DNA of 64,000 nt from Sorangium cellulosum (lineage in GTDB: Bacteria; Myxococcota_A; Polyangia; Polyangiales; Polyangiaceae): assembly GCF_001589285.1 (NCBI RefSeq), contig NZ_JEMA01000444.1, positions 1 to 64,000 of the forward strand, read 5' to 3'. Shown here piece after piece: positions 25,528 to 34,182 of the stretch. The notes under the pieces were generated by a model. The model did no database searches. It worked only from the letters and a program-made list of their open reading frames with translations, and was not told the DNA's origin. Made by a program: the position numbers and the translations under genes. Every line of letters begins with the position of its first letter. Within the stretch, counting starts at the first letter, position 1.

Positions 25528-26289
25528 TCACCGCGGCCGTGGTACCCGCTGCAGGTGGGGCACGCCGGCGACGGAGCCGGCCAGCACGCGGGCGTGCCGC
25601 CGCACCTCGTCGGCGCCGAGCGGCCCTCCGTGGCCCAGGTAGAAGGTCTGCACCCCCTCGTCGACAAGCCGCTCCAGCGCGACGCCGACGGCGCGCGGGT
25701 CCAGCTCGAAGGGGGGCCGGATCGCGTGGCCCAAGCGCGCCAGCCCGCCCAGCATCAGCCCCGAGGCGACCAGATCGCCGACCAGCGCCTCGCGCGACTC
25801 GAGGACGACCGAGAGCGACCCCCGGGTGTGCCCCGGCGTGTGGCGCACGCGACCCGCGACCCCGTAGGGCGCCAGGTCGAGCGTCTCGTTGCCGGACAGC
25901 ACGAGGTCGGGCGCGACGGAGGGGTAGCGCTCGTGCACGAGAGGGGCCCGGACGAACACGCGCCCGAACCACCCGGTCGGGCAGAAGGTCATCGGGGCAC
26001 GCCCGTTGAGGTGCTCGACCTCGGCCTCGTGCGCGACGACGAGCGCTCCGGACCGCTCGCGCAGCTCGGCGGCGCCCCCGGCGTGGTCGACGTGGGCGTG
26101 AGTGACAACGATCAACTTCAGGTCGGACCAGCCGCGGCCCGCGCGGGTCAGCGCCTCACCCACCCTGGGCGCCACGCCCGGCACGCCGGCGTCGATCAGC
26201 ACGCACCCCGCGGCGCCGACGAGCAGGTGGGCGTTGAGCATGCGAAAGGGTAAAATGGGCACGCGAATGATCTGGACGGCAGACATCAT
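25528..26289 (-). CDS. Metallo-beta-lactamase-fold hydrolase (253 aa)
   Basis: The MBL metal motif is intact: LIVVTHAHVDHAGGAAEL (HxHxDH), followed later by RVRHTPGHTRGSLSVVL with the next His and VGDLVASG with the bridging Asp, and YLGHGGPLGADEV near the end with the last His. A ribosome-binding site GGAGG lies four bases before the first of two adjacent ATG codons, and either could start the protein. There is no signal peptide, so it is cytosolic. It is divergent from an AraC gene, which probably controls it. Substrate unknown (thioester or lactone hydrolysis is common in this group). Confidence 0.9.
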   Translation of the reverse strand: MMSAVQIIRVPILPFRMLNAHLLVGAAGCVLIDAGVPGVAPRVGEALTRAGRGWSDLKLIVVTHAHVDHAGGAAELRERSGALVVAHEAEVEHLNGRAPMTFCPTGWFGRVFVRAPLVHERYPSVAPDLVLSGNETLDLAPYGVAGRVRHTPGHTRGSLSVVLESREALVGDLVASGLMLGGLARLGHAIRPPFELDPRAVGVALERLVDEGVQTFYLGHGGPLGADEVRRHARVLAGSVAGVPHLQRVPRPR

Positions 26290-26376
26290 GTTCCTCCGGG
26301 GCCGAACGCCTGGCCCCAGCGTGGGGCGCCGTGGCGAGCAGCGCCTGGCCCGTTTCGACGCGGCGGATGGTCCACG

Positions 26377-27213
26377 ATGGAACTGACCCGCGTGGCGGCG
26401 CCTCCGGACGCGATGCTCGAGCGCGCGGTGCGGGCCGGCCCGGGCGAGCTGCTCTGGCTCGGCGCCGCGCCGTTCGAGGTCCGCTGCGAGCCCCAGCAGG
26501 CCACGGGGCTGCTCAAGATCGTCGCCGTGGCCGAGGGCGAGGGCGTCGTCGCGCAGGGGGGCCGCCGGGCCATCCTGCGCGAGGGGACGTTCGCCTGGGT
26601 CCAGTCGGACGCCCCCTTCGAGCTCTCGATGAGCCGGGGGCGGCGGCTGCTGCTGCGGCTGCCGCTCTCGGTGGTACAGCAGCGGCACCCAGGGGTCGAC
26701 CTCCGGACGGCCGTCGGGCGCGGCGAAGAGCACGCTGGCGAGCGGGTCGTGGCCGGGCTCTTGCGCCAGATCCTCCGCGAGAGCTCGTCGCTGTCGGAGC
26801 GCGACTGCGCGGCGGCCGTCGGCGTGGTGCTCGAGGCGATCGGAATGTGCGGCCGCGCGCCCGAGCTTCCGCAGGCCCGGGTCGAGCGGGCCCTGGCCGA
26901 GATCGAGCTGCGCCTCGGCGACCCGGCGCTCCAGCCGGCGGACATCGCGCGGGCGCAGGGGGTGAGCCGCCGCTACCTCGACGGCGTGATGGCAGAGCAG
27001 CTCGGCAGCTCGCTGGCCGCGCACATCCGGCGACGTCGCCTCGAGCGGGCGGCGAGCGAGCTCTCGACCCGCCCGGACGACGCTGTGTTCGAGATCGCCG
27101 CGCGCTGGGGCTTCCGCGACACGAGCCACTTCACGCGCCTGTTCCGGAGCCACTTCGCCACGACGCCCGCGGCCTACAGGCGCGCCGCGCTCGACGGTCC
27201 ATCGATCGATTGA
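26377..27213 (+). CDS. AraC-family regulator (278 aa)
   Basis: Residues 1-150 form a cupin-like sensing domain (ATGLLKIVAVAEGEGVVAQG, then GTFAWVQSD). The C-terminus carries the two AraC helix-turn-helix units: LQPADIARAQGVSRRYLDGV and FEIAARWGFRDTSHFTRLFR, with the typical ending TPAAYRR. The gene points away from the MBL gene across an 87-base gap, making that gene the likely target. It ends five bases before the end of the convergent lysR gene. Confidence 0.9.
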   Translation: MELTRVAAPPDAMLERAVRAGPGELLWLGAAPFEVRCEPQQATGLLKIVAVAEGEGVVAQGGRRAILREGTFAWVQSDAPFELSMSRGRRLLLRLPLSVVQQRHPGVDLRTAVGRGEEHAGERVVAGLLRQILRESSSLSERDCAAAVGVVLEAIGMCGRAPELPQARVERALAEIELRLGDPALQPADIARAQGVSRRYLDGVMAEQLGSSLAAHIRRRRLERAASELSTRPDDAVFEIAARWGFRDTSHFTRLFRSHFATTPAAYRRAALDGPSID

Positions 27214-27217
27214 TCCT

Positions 27218-28135
27218 CTAGAGCTTCGGCACGGCGGACCGCGCGAGCTCGAGGATCTTGCCGCGCACGAACCGGCACGCCTCGTCGTCGTCGGTGCCCG
27301 ACGGCCACAGGAGCTCTGTCGGCGTGCCCTCGATCTCGAACGGCAGCGGGCGCGTGGCGAGGTGGCTCCGGGTCTCGCGGATGTTCGCCGCGACGATGGC
27401 AGGGACGGTGGCGACAAGGGCGCTGCCGTCGAGCAGCGCGCCGAGCATCGCGAACGACGAGACCGAGCAGCGGACGTTGCGCGGGCGCTGCACCACGTCC
27501 TCGACGATGCCGCGCAGGTCGCCGTTGTAACTGACGATCACGTGTTCGAGCGCGAAGTAGTCGTCCGCTGTCAGCTTGCGCCGGAGGCGCGCGTGGCGCG
27601 GATCGAAAAGGCACACGAAGCCACTACAGAACAGCGGCTGTCGGCGCACCGTCGCGGGGAGCTCATCGGCGACGGTCACGGCGGCGTCGAGGCCGCCCGC
27701 GAGCGCCGCCGCGACCGTGCGGAACTGCACAGGCGCGGCGATCACCCGCATCCGCGGCGCCTCGCGCGCGAGGACGCGGAGCAGCGCGGGCAGGAGCCAG
27801 AGCTCGCAGGTGTCGGACAGGCCGAGGCGCAGCGTGCGCTCGCTGGTCGCCGGGCTCCAGTGCGGCTCGCTGAGCGCGGCGTCGACGATCGCCTGGAGGT
27901 GGGGCAAGAGCGCCGCGTGCAGCCGCGCGCCCCGCCCGGTGAGCGTGAGGCCGCGCCCCCGCCGCACGAACAGCGGAGCGCCGAGGGTGGTCGTCAGCCG
28001 GCGCAGCGCCGCGCTGACCGCCGGCTGGGTCAGGTACAGCCGGCTGGCCGCCGCGGTGACGCTGCCCGTGTCGGCGACCACCACGAACACGCGCAGCAGG
28101 TTGAGGTCGAGGTCTCTCCCATAACCGGCGTTCAT
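27218..28135 (-). CDS. LysR-family regulator of the molybdenum hydroxylase operon (305 aa)
   Basis: The protein begins MNAGYGRDLDLNLLRVFVVV and has the winged helix SVTAAASRLYLTQPAVSAAL. The effector domain starts LRLGLSDTCELWLLPALLRV, the NodD/NahR-like form. I use the ATG at 28133-28135, directly before the DLNLLRVF element. It is divergent from the pao-like operon with 70 bases between them, and the AT-richer gap should contain both promoters and the LysR box. Likely activator of the downstream oxidoreductase genes in response to an aromatic or aldehyde-like inducer (inference). Confidence 0.9.
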   Translation of the reverse strand: MNAGYGRDLDLNLLRVFVVVADTGSVTAAASRLYLTQPAVSAALRRLTTTLGAPLFVRRGRGLTLTGRGARLHAALLPHLQAIVDAALSEPHWSPATSERTLRLGLSDTCELWLLPALLRVLAREAPRMRVIAAPVQFRTVAAALAGGLDAAVTVADELPATVRRQPLFCSGFVCLFDPRHARLRRKLTADDYFALEHVIVSYNGDLRGIVEDVVQRPRNVRCSVSSFAMLGALLDGSALVATVPAIVAANIRETRSHLATRPLPFEIEGTPTELLWPSGTDDDEACRFVRGKILELARSAVPKL

Positions 28136-28205
28136 GTGACGTATGTACCCTATTCCTTGGTGGGGTGGGGCGCACCGGGACATGGTGGCTCGCGAGGAGA
28201 TCACC

Positions 28206-28895
28206 ATGCGCGAAAAGACAACTCCCACCGTGCCTGATCCCGGGGCGCGCGCCAAGGAGACCGCCGATGCGCCGAGCACCGGCGCGAGGCTGCTGGCGGC
28301 CGCCCTCCTCACGCGACGTCAGTTCACCGCGGGCTCGATCGCGGCGACGACGGCCGCGGCCAGCGGGCTGTCGCTGCCCGGGATCGGCTGCGGCCCCGCC
28401 GACAGCCCGGTGACGAACGCGGACGCGACCCTCGGGTTCATCGTCAACGGCGCGCGGGTCGAGCTCGGCATCGACCTGCGATCGTCTCTCCTGGATGTGC
28501 TCCGCGAGCAGCTCCAGTTGACCGGCGCCAAGAAGGGCTGCGACCACGGCCAGTGCGGCGCGTGCACCGTGCACCTCGACGGCCGTCGCGTCGCGTCCTG
28601 CCTCACCGCCGCCGTGCAGGCCGACGGCCGGGAAATAACGACCATCGAGGGGCTGTCGGCGAGCGACGGGCGGCTGCACCCCATGCAGCAGGCCTTCATC
28701 GATCACGATGCATTGCAGTGCGGGTATTGCACGCCCGGCCAGATCATGGCGGCGGTGGCCTGCGTCCGCGAGGGCAACGCCGGGTCCGCGGAGCAGATAC
28801 GCGAGTACATGAGCGGCAACCTGTGCCGGTGCGGCGCCTACACGGCCATCGTCGCCGCGATCCAGCAGGCGGCGCCCGAGATCGAGGGGACCTGA
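28206..28895 (+). CDS. [2Fe-2S] subunit of a Tat-exported xanthine dehydrogenase-family enzyme, PaoA-like (229 aa)
   Basis: The N-terminus has a twin-arginine signal (LLTRRQFTAGSIAATTAAAS) with a longer n-region than usual. The mature part carries both plant-type and all-helical [2Fe-2S] motifs: GCDHGQCGACTVHLDGR with the next Cys in VASCLTAA, then LQCGYCTPGQ and NLCRCGAYT. Length and signal match PaoA/YagT-type subunits of periplasmic aldehyde oxidoreductases. The start is the ATG after GAGGAGAT. It is the first gene of a four-gene operon in the order Fe-S, FAD, Mo, maturation. Confidence 0.92.
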   Translation: MREKTTPTVPDPGARAKETADAPSTGARLLAAALLTRRQFTAGSIAATTAAASGLSLPGIGCGPADSPVTNADATLGFIVNGARVELGIDLRSSLLDVLREQLQLTGAKKGCDHGQCGACTVHLDGRRVASCLTAAVQADGREITTIEGLSASDGRLHPMQQAFIDHDALQCGYCTPGQIMAAVACVREGNAGSAEQIREYMSGNLCRCGAYTAIVAAIQQAAPEIEGT

Positions 28896-28898
28896 GCC

Positions 28899-29903
28899 AT
28901 GCGAAGCTTCACGTACACGCGCCCTGCGACGCCGGCCGAGGCCGTCGAGGCCATGGCCGATGCCGGCCCCGGAGCCCGGTTCCTGGCGGGAGGGACAACG
29001 CTCTACGATCTCATGAAGCTCGGCGTGGAGGCCCCCCTCCGGATCATCGACGTCACCCACCTCGACGCGCTCGCGCAATTCGACACCTCCGGTCCGGACG
29101 AGCTTGTCTTCGGGGCGATGGCGCGGATGAGCGATGTCGCCGCAGACCGCCGGCTGCGGGAGGACTACCCCGCGCTGTCGGAGGCGCTGTGGAAGGCCGC
29201 CTCGCAGCAGCTCCGCAACATGGCGCGGCTGGGCGCCAACCTGTTGCAGCGCACCCGCTGCGCCTATTTCCGCGGCGGCGAGGCGTTCCCCTGCAACAAG
29301 CGGGCGCCCGGCAGCGGATGCGCGGCGCGGGACGGCGTGGATCGCGGCAACGCGCTCCTCGGCGCGAGCGACGCGTGCGCCGCTGTGTATCCGGGGGACT
29401 GGGGCGTGGCCCTGGCGGCGTTCGACGCGGTGGTGGACACGCTGAGCCCGCGGGGCGAGCGCTCGATTCCCCTCCTGGATCTGCACCGGGAGCCGGGGCC
29501 GACGCCGGACGTCGAGACGAACCTGGCCGCTGACGAGCTGATCGTCCGCATCCGCGTCCCGAGGTCCCAGGCGGGCCGAGCGTCGACGTACCACAAGATA
29601 CGCGACCGCGAGTCCTACGCGTTCGCGCTCGCGTCGGCGGCCGTCGCCGTCCGGCTCAGCGGCGGCGTCATCGCGGAAGCGCGGGTCGCCCTCGGCGGCG
29701 TCGCGACCCGGCCCTGGCGGTCGCCGGAGGCCGAGGGCGCGTTGCTCGGCCAGCCCCTCACCGAGGAGGTCGCAGCGCGCGCTGGCCAGGCGGCGTTCGC
29801 GGCCGCGAGGCCAGGCACCCACAACGCGTTCAAGGTCGAGCTGGGGGCGCGGACTGTCACGGACGCCCTGATGATCGCACGAGAGAGGGCAGGAGAGCCA
29901 TGA
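28899..29903 (+). CDS. FAD-binding subunit with extra [4Fe-4S] insert, PaoB-like (334 aa)
   Basis: The CO-dehydrogenase flavoprotein fold is shown by RFLAGGTTLYDLMKLG (the FAD loop) and QLRNMARLGANLLQRTRCAY. Right after it lies a Cys-rich insert, CAYFRGGEAFPCNKRAPGSG plus a further Cys, as in PaoB and 4-hydroxybenzoyl-CoA reductase, which bind an additional [4Fe-4S] cluster. It starts three bases after the Fe-S gene and its stop overlaps the next gene by four bases (ATGA). It passes electrons between the Fe-S and Mo subunits. No own signal peptide; export probably by hitchhiking with the Tat subunit. Confidence 0.92.
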   Translation: MRSFTYTRPATPAEAVEAMADAGPGARFLAGGTTLYDLMKLGVEAPLRIIDVTHLDALAQFDTSGPDELVFGAMARMSDVAADRRLREDYPALSEALWKAASQQLRNMARLGANLLQRTRCAYFRGGEAFPCNKRAPGSGCAARDGVDRGNALLGASDACAAVYPGDWGVALAAFDAVVDTLSPRGERSIPLLDLHREPGPTPDVETNLAADELIVRIRVPRSQAGRASTYHKIRDRESYAFALASAAVAVRLSGGVIAEARVALGGVATRPWRSPEAEGALLGQPLTEEVAARAGQAAFAAARPGTHNAFKVELGARTVTDALMIARERAGEP

Positions 29904-32092
29904 GCAACCCGGATATCCCCAGGGTCGACGCGCGCGAGAAGGTCCGCGGCGCGACCCAGTATGCCGCCGACCATGTCCTCCCCGGGCTCGCCCACGCGAC
30001 GCTCGCGGTGGCGACGATCGGCCGCGGTCGCCTCGTGAGCATCGATGTGCACGCGGCCCGCGCCGTCTCCGGCGTCCGGCTGATCCTGACCCACGCCGAC
30101 ACGGCAGGCATGAAGTCGCCCGGGTACGTGCTCGGCGGCGGCTACGGCGTTCAAAGCCTGCTGCCGATGCTCGAGTCCGCGATCGCCTACCGCGGCCAGC
30201 CGATCGCGATCGTGGTGGCCGACTCGCTCGAAGCGGCCAGGGAGGGCGCGGCGCTCGTCCGCGCCACGTACGAGCAGGAGGCCCCCAGCGTGCGGCTCGA
30301 CGCGGAAGGCGCGGAGATCGTCGCGCAAGAGGACTCCCCGCTGCCGAAGCCGGCCTTCGCCGATCGGGTCGCCGGCGACGCGGAAGGGGCGCTGTCGGCG
30401 GCCGCTGTGCGCGTGGACACGACGTTCGACGGCCCTCCCCAGCACCAGAACCCGATGGAGCTCTTGGCCACCGTGGCGGAGTGGTCCGGGGGGACGCTCA
30501 CGGTCCGCGAATCGACGCAGAACGCCGAGGCGGTCAGGCACGGATTGGCCCAGGTGTTCGGTCTGTCGCCGGCCAGGGTCAGGGTGCTCTCCCCCACGGC
30601 GGGCGGGGGCTTCGGTCAGAAGAACTCGTTGCAGGTACATACAGCGCTCGTCGCGCTGGCCGCGCGCGAGCTCGGGCGCCCGGTCAAGCTGGTCGTGCCC
30701 AGGGCGCAGGTCTTCAATGGCGCCAGCTTCCGCCCTGCCAGCCGCCATACGGTGCGGCTGGGGGCCGACGCGTCGGGGCTCATGGTGGCCGCCGTGCACG
30801 AGGTCGATCACCAGACCTCGCGCCACGACCTCTTCCCGGCGATCTACGCGGATCTGACCGCGCGCCTGTACGGCATCCCGAACTTCCGCGGCCGCGAGCG
30901 CCTCGTCCGCAACGACATCCAGACGCCGGGCTTCGCGCGCGCCCCCTTCGAGCACATCGCCGCGTGCGCCTTCGAGACCGCTGTCGACGAGCTGGCGTAT
31001 GCGCTCGGGCGCGACCCTGTCGCGCTCCGCGTCGCCAACGATGCTCCGGCGGACCCGCTGACAGGCCGGCCTTTCTCGTCCCGGCACGTCGTGGCGTGCC
31101 TGGAGCGGGGCGCCGAGAGGTTCGGCTGGGAGCGGCGAACGCCGGAGCCGGGCTCGATGCGCCTGGACGACGGCACGCTCGTCGGGTGGGGCGTCGCGAT
31201 CGGGGCGTACAAGGCGGCGACAGCGCCCGCCGTCGCGATGCTGCGCCTGACCGACGCGGGCGAGATCTTCGTGAGCGTCGGCGGACACGAGATGGGCCAG
31301 GGCATCCGCACGGCCATCGCGGCCACGGTGGCGATGGAGCTCGGCGTCCCGGCCGAGGCGGTCAACGTGCTTGTCGGGAACACGGGTGTCGTGCCCCAGC
31401 ACCTCACCGCGGGCTCCTGGGGCGCCGCCACGACCCTGCCCGCTGTGCGCCAGGCGGCCTTGAACCTGCTGGAGGAGCTCCGGCGGCTCGCGGGGAGCGG
31501 GCCGGCCGACCGCACGTTCCAGCAGATCCTGCGTGACGCCGACAAACCGCACGTCGACGTCGAGGCGCGTCACCGCGCGCCCGGCCAGCCCGAGGCGATC
31601 TTCGACCGTGTCGCCCTGGGGCACGTCTCGGCCGTCGGCCCGGCCTACCCCGAGTTCGTCTCGCTGAGCTACTGCGCCCAGTTCGTCGAGGTGCATATCG
31701 AGCCGCGCACCCGGCGGATCCGCGTACCGCGCGTGGTGAGCGTGGTGGACTGCGGCCGGGTCATCAGCCCCCGCACGGCGCGCAGCCAGGTCCTCGGCGG
31801 CGTCGTCTGGGGGATCGGCGCGGCGCTGCGCGAGGTGAGCGAGGTCGATCCCCGGTACGGCGGGTTCCTGAACGCCGATCTCGCGGAGTACGTGATACCT
31901 GTCAACGCGGACATCGGGTCGATCGAGGCGGAGCTCATCGACGAGCCGGATCCGGTCATCAACAGCCTGGGCGTCAAGGGTCTCGGCGAGGTGGTGATGG
32001 TCGGCGTGGCGCCCGCGATCGTGAATGCCATCCATCACGCGACAGGGCGCCGCATCCGCCATTTGCCCGTCCGCATCGAGGACGTGCTGTGA
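29900..32092 (+). CDS. Molybdopterin-binding catalytic subunit, PaoC-like aldehyde oxidoreductase (730 aa)
   Basis: The protein has the aldehyde oxidase/xanthine dehydrogenase large-subunit layout: hammerhead domain first (RVDAREKVRGATQYAADHVL), then molybdopterin contacts such as TAGGGFGQKNSLQVHTAL, GFARAPFEHIAACAFE, VGGHEMGQGIRTAIA and TAGSWGAATT. It ends with the catalytic Glu, E697, in GVKGLGEVVMVGVAP. About 730 residues is the PaoC/YagR size, smaller than classical XdhB. It probably oxidises aldehydes or N-heterocycles in the periplasm together with the two preceding subunits. Confidence 0.93.
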   Translation: MSNPDIPRVDAREKVRGATQYAADHVLPGLAHATLAVATIGRGRLVSIDVHAARAVSGVRLILTHADTAGMKSPGYVLGGGYGVQSLLPMLESAIAYRGQPIAIVVADSLEAAREGAALVRATYEQEAPSVRLDAEGAEIVAQEDSPLPKPAFADRVAGDAEGALSAAAVRVDTTFDGPPQHQNPMELLATVAEWSGGTLTVRESTQNAEAVRHGLAQVFGLSPARVRVLSPTAGGGFGQKNSLQVHTALVALAARELGRPVKLVVPRAQVFNGASFRPASRHTVRLGADASGLMVAAVHEVDHQTSRHDLFPAIYADLTARLYGIPNFRGRERLVRNDIQTPGFARAPFEHIAACAFETAVDELAYALGRDPVALRVANDAPADPLTGRPFSSRHVVACLERGAERFGWERRTPEPGSMRLDDGTLVGWGVAIGAYKAATAPAVAMLRLTDAGEIFVSVGGHEMGQGIRTAIAATVAMELGVPAEAVNVLVGNTGVVPQHLTAGSWGAATTLPAVRQAALNLLEELRRLAGSGPADRTFQQILRDADKPHVDVEARHRAPGQPEAIFDRVALGHVSAVGPAYPEFVSLSYCAQFVEVHIEPRTRRIRVPRVVSVVDCGRVISPRTARSQVLGGVVWGIGAALREVSEVDPRYGGFLNADLAEYVIPVNADIGSIEAELIDEPDPVINSLGVKGLGEVVMVGVAPAIVNAIHHATGRRIRHLPVRIEDVL

Positions 32093-32108
32093 CGCGCGGA
32101 GGGAACCC

Positions 32109-33269
32109 GTGAACGAAGCACGAGCGGTGATCTCGCTGTGGTCCGAGGCCGCCCGCGACAGCAAGGAGGCGGTGCTGGCGACGGTGGTGAGCGTGGAGGG
32201 CTCGGCGTACCGGCGCCCCGGCGCGCGCATGCTGCTCGTCGAGGACGGGCGCCGCGTGGGCTCGGTGAGCGGCGGCTGCCTGGAAGGCGAGGTGGCGCGC
32301 AAGGCGTGGTGGTTGACCCGCACCGGGAGCCCCGCCCTCGCCCGGTACAGCACGCGCGAGGAGGACGACGGCGAGCGCCCGTATGACCTGGGCTGCGAGG
32401 GGGTCGTTCACGTGCTGCTCGAGCGATTGCGCCACGAGGAGGAGCCGGCCGAGCCGATCCGCTTCCTGGCGTCGTGCGTGACGCAGCGGCGCGCGGGCGT
32501 GCTCGCGACAGTGATCGGCTCGGTCGACCCCTCCCGGGCCCGCGTCGGGGACCGCGTGACCCTCGACGCGGACGGCCTCACCGGCGGCCGGCTGCCGGAC
32601 GCCGCGCTGGCGCGGAGCATCGCCGCGCGCGCCGCGAGCACCCTGCAGCGCGGCGCCTCCGAGCAGGTGGCGTTCGGGGGCGCCCACGCGCGGGTCGACG
32701 TGTTCCTCGAGGTGATACGCCCGCCGCGCTCGCTCGTCGTGTTCGGCGGCGGCCACGACGCGATCCCGCTCGTGCGGCTCGCCGGGGAGCTCGGGTGGCA
32801 CGTGACCGTGGCGGACGCTCGGGCCGACCGCGCCCGCCGGGACCGCTTCCCCACCGCCGACGAGGTCGCGGTGACGGACCGCGCGTCCCCGCTCGCCAGC
32901 CTCGCCATCCCGCCCGGAGCGGCCTGCGTTGTCATGACCCACAGCGTGGAGCAGGACCGGGCGATCCTGCGGGCGCTCTCCACGGTCCCTGTCGCCTACC
33001 TCGGCGTGCTGGGGCCGCGCCGCCGCACGCAGCGCCTGCTGGCCGAGAGCGGCAATCCAACGTTCGCGTGCGCAGGCGGCCTGCACAGCCCCATCGGCCT
33101 CGACCTCGGGGGCGACACGCCCGAGGAGATCGCGCTCGCCATCCTGGCGGAGGCGCAAGCGTGCCTGTGTCGCCGCGAGGGCCGCAGCCTGCGTGACCGT
33201 CCCGGCGCATCGATCCACCAGCCCTCCGAGCGCGCCGGCGAGCTGCTGGCGGCGGGGGCCGGCCGATGA
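32109..33269 (+). CDS. XdhC/PaoD-type molybdenum cofactor maturation chaperone (386 aa)
   Basis: The GTG at 32109 follows GGAGGG and lies 16 bases after the catalytic gene. The N-terminal XdhC domain shows AVLATVVSVEGSAYRRPGAR and VGSVSGGCLEGEVARKAWW. The C-terminal Rossmann part has SLVVFGGGHDAIPLVRLAGE and ends in the family motif IGLDLGGDTPEEIALAILAE. XdhC/PaoD proteins bind molybdenum cofactor, protect it during sulfuration and insert it into the apoenzyme. Its place as fourth gene mirrors paoD. Cytosolic. Confidence 0.9.
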   Translation: MNEARAVISLWSEAARDSKEAVLATVVSVEGSAYRRPGARMLLVEDGRRVGSVSGGCLEGEVARKAWWLTRTGSPALARYSTREEDDGERPYDLGCEGVVHVLLERLRHEEEPAEPIRFLASCVTQRRAGVLATVIGSVDPSRARVGDRVTLDADGLTGGRLPDAALARSIAARAASTLQRGASEQVAFGGAHARVDVFLEVIRPPRSLVVFGGGHDAIPLVRLAGELGWHVTVADARADRARRDRFPTADEVAVTDRASPLASLAIPPGAACVVMTHSVEQDRAILRALSTVPVAYLGVLGPRRRTQRLLAESGNPTFACAGGLHSPIGLDLGGDTPEEIALAILAEAQACLCRREGRSLRDRPGASIHQPSERAGELLAAGAGR

Positions 33270-33389
33270 CACCGGGCCGGCGGGCAGAGGGGCCGCGCAG
33301 CGCACGACGACCTGCGCGGCCATCGGCCCGCTGAACCCACCCGTCGGGCGCGATGCCGTTGTGCTGGTACGGGAGCGCCGCAACCCCGC

Positions 33390-34070
33390 TGGACCTTGAC
33401 GGCCTGGTTGATGAAATCGAGGTGTTCCGGCGTGAGGGGCAGGCCAGCGCGCTGGTTCGCGGCCATCTCGCCGAGCGTCCGCGCTACATCGCGGAGCTGC
33501 GAGAAGTACGCCGGCAGCCGCTGCTCGAGCAGCGGCTCGAGCGGCACCTCGTTCAACAGATCGAGCGTGCTGACGATCTTGCCGCCGTGCTCGGCCAGCT
33601 CGGCGATGCGCGCGAAGAACGCCGGGTACGGGTCGACGTACGCGTCCGGGAACTCGCACGTGGCCCCGCGCGTGTACGACTGCTTGGCGTACAGCAGGGT
33701 GCCGTGGCGGAGCTCGGCCCAGGAGCCGAGCTGGGTATTCAGCAGGCGCCGGCCCCACGCCTCGGTCTTCGTCACGCCGGGCAGCTCCCCTCCGTCGCCG
33801 AGCGCCCGCGCCGGTGAGAGCTCCCGCAGCGCGCCGAGCCAGCGGCTATAGAGGTTCTTTCCCCAGAAGTCCTCGGGGTGCGCGTCGACGAGCACGCGCA
33901 TCATGTGGAGATCGGACGCGTAGTCGAACTGCCCGAGCTCCGGCGCGAGCATCTGGCCCGCCTGCTCGTTGCCGAGCGCGGCGAAGCCCACGTCGAGCGG
34001 GCTCGGCATCATGCGGTTGACCGCGCCGCCCTTCACCCGGTTCGTAAACAACGTTCGAGAACACGCGCCG
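33390..34070 (-). pseudogene. Fragment of a DUF3160-type lipoprotein gene with frameshifts
   Basis: The leftward frame contains MMPSPLDVGFAALGNEQAGQ, TKTEAWGRRLLNTQLGSWAE, LRHGTLLYAKQSYTRG and DAYVDPYPAFFARIAELAEH. These are landmarks of the C-terminal third of large DUF3160 proteins found in myxobacteria. Near 34045 the frame shifts from RRVFSNVVYEPGEG to TNRVKGGAVNR, and the end after INQAVKVQRGCG is lost. The signal peptide and first 400 or so residues are missing. A relic on the opposite strand to the pao-like operon. Confidence 0.65.
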
Positions 34071-34182
34071 CGACAGGGATCGGCATCGAGCCGAGATGCG
34101 GACCCCTGCCGGGTTTCCTCTCCTGACGCCCGCTCGAGGCAAGGCGGCTCTTGCGCCGCGGCGCGCGGGCCGAGCCGGGGGA

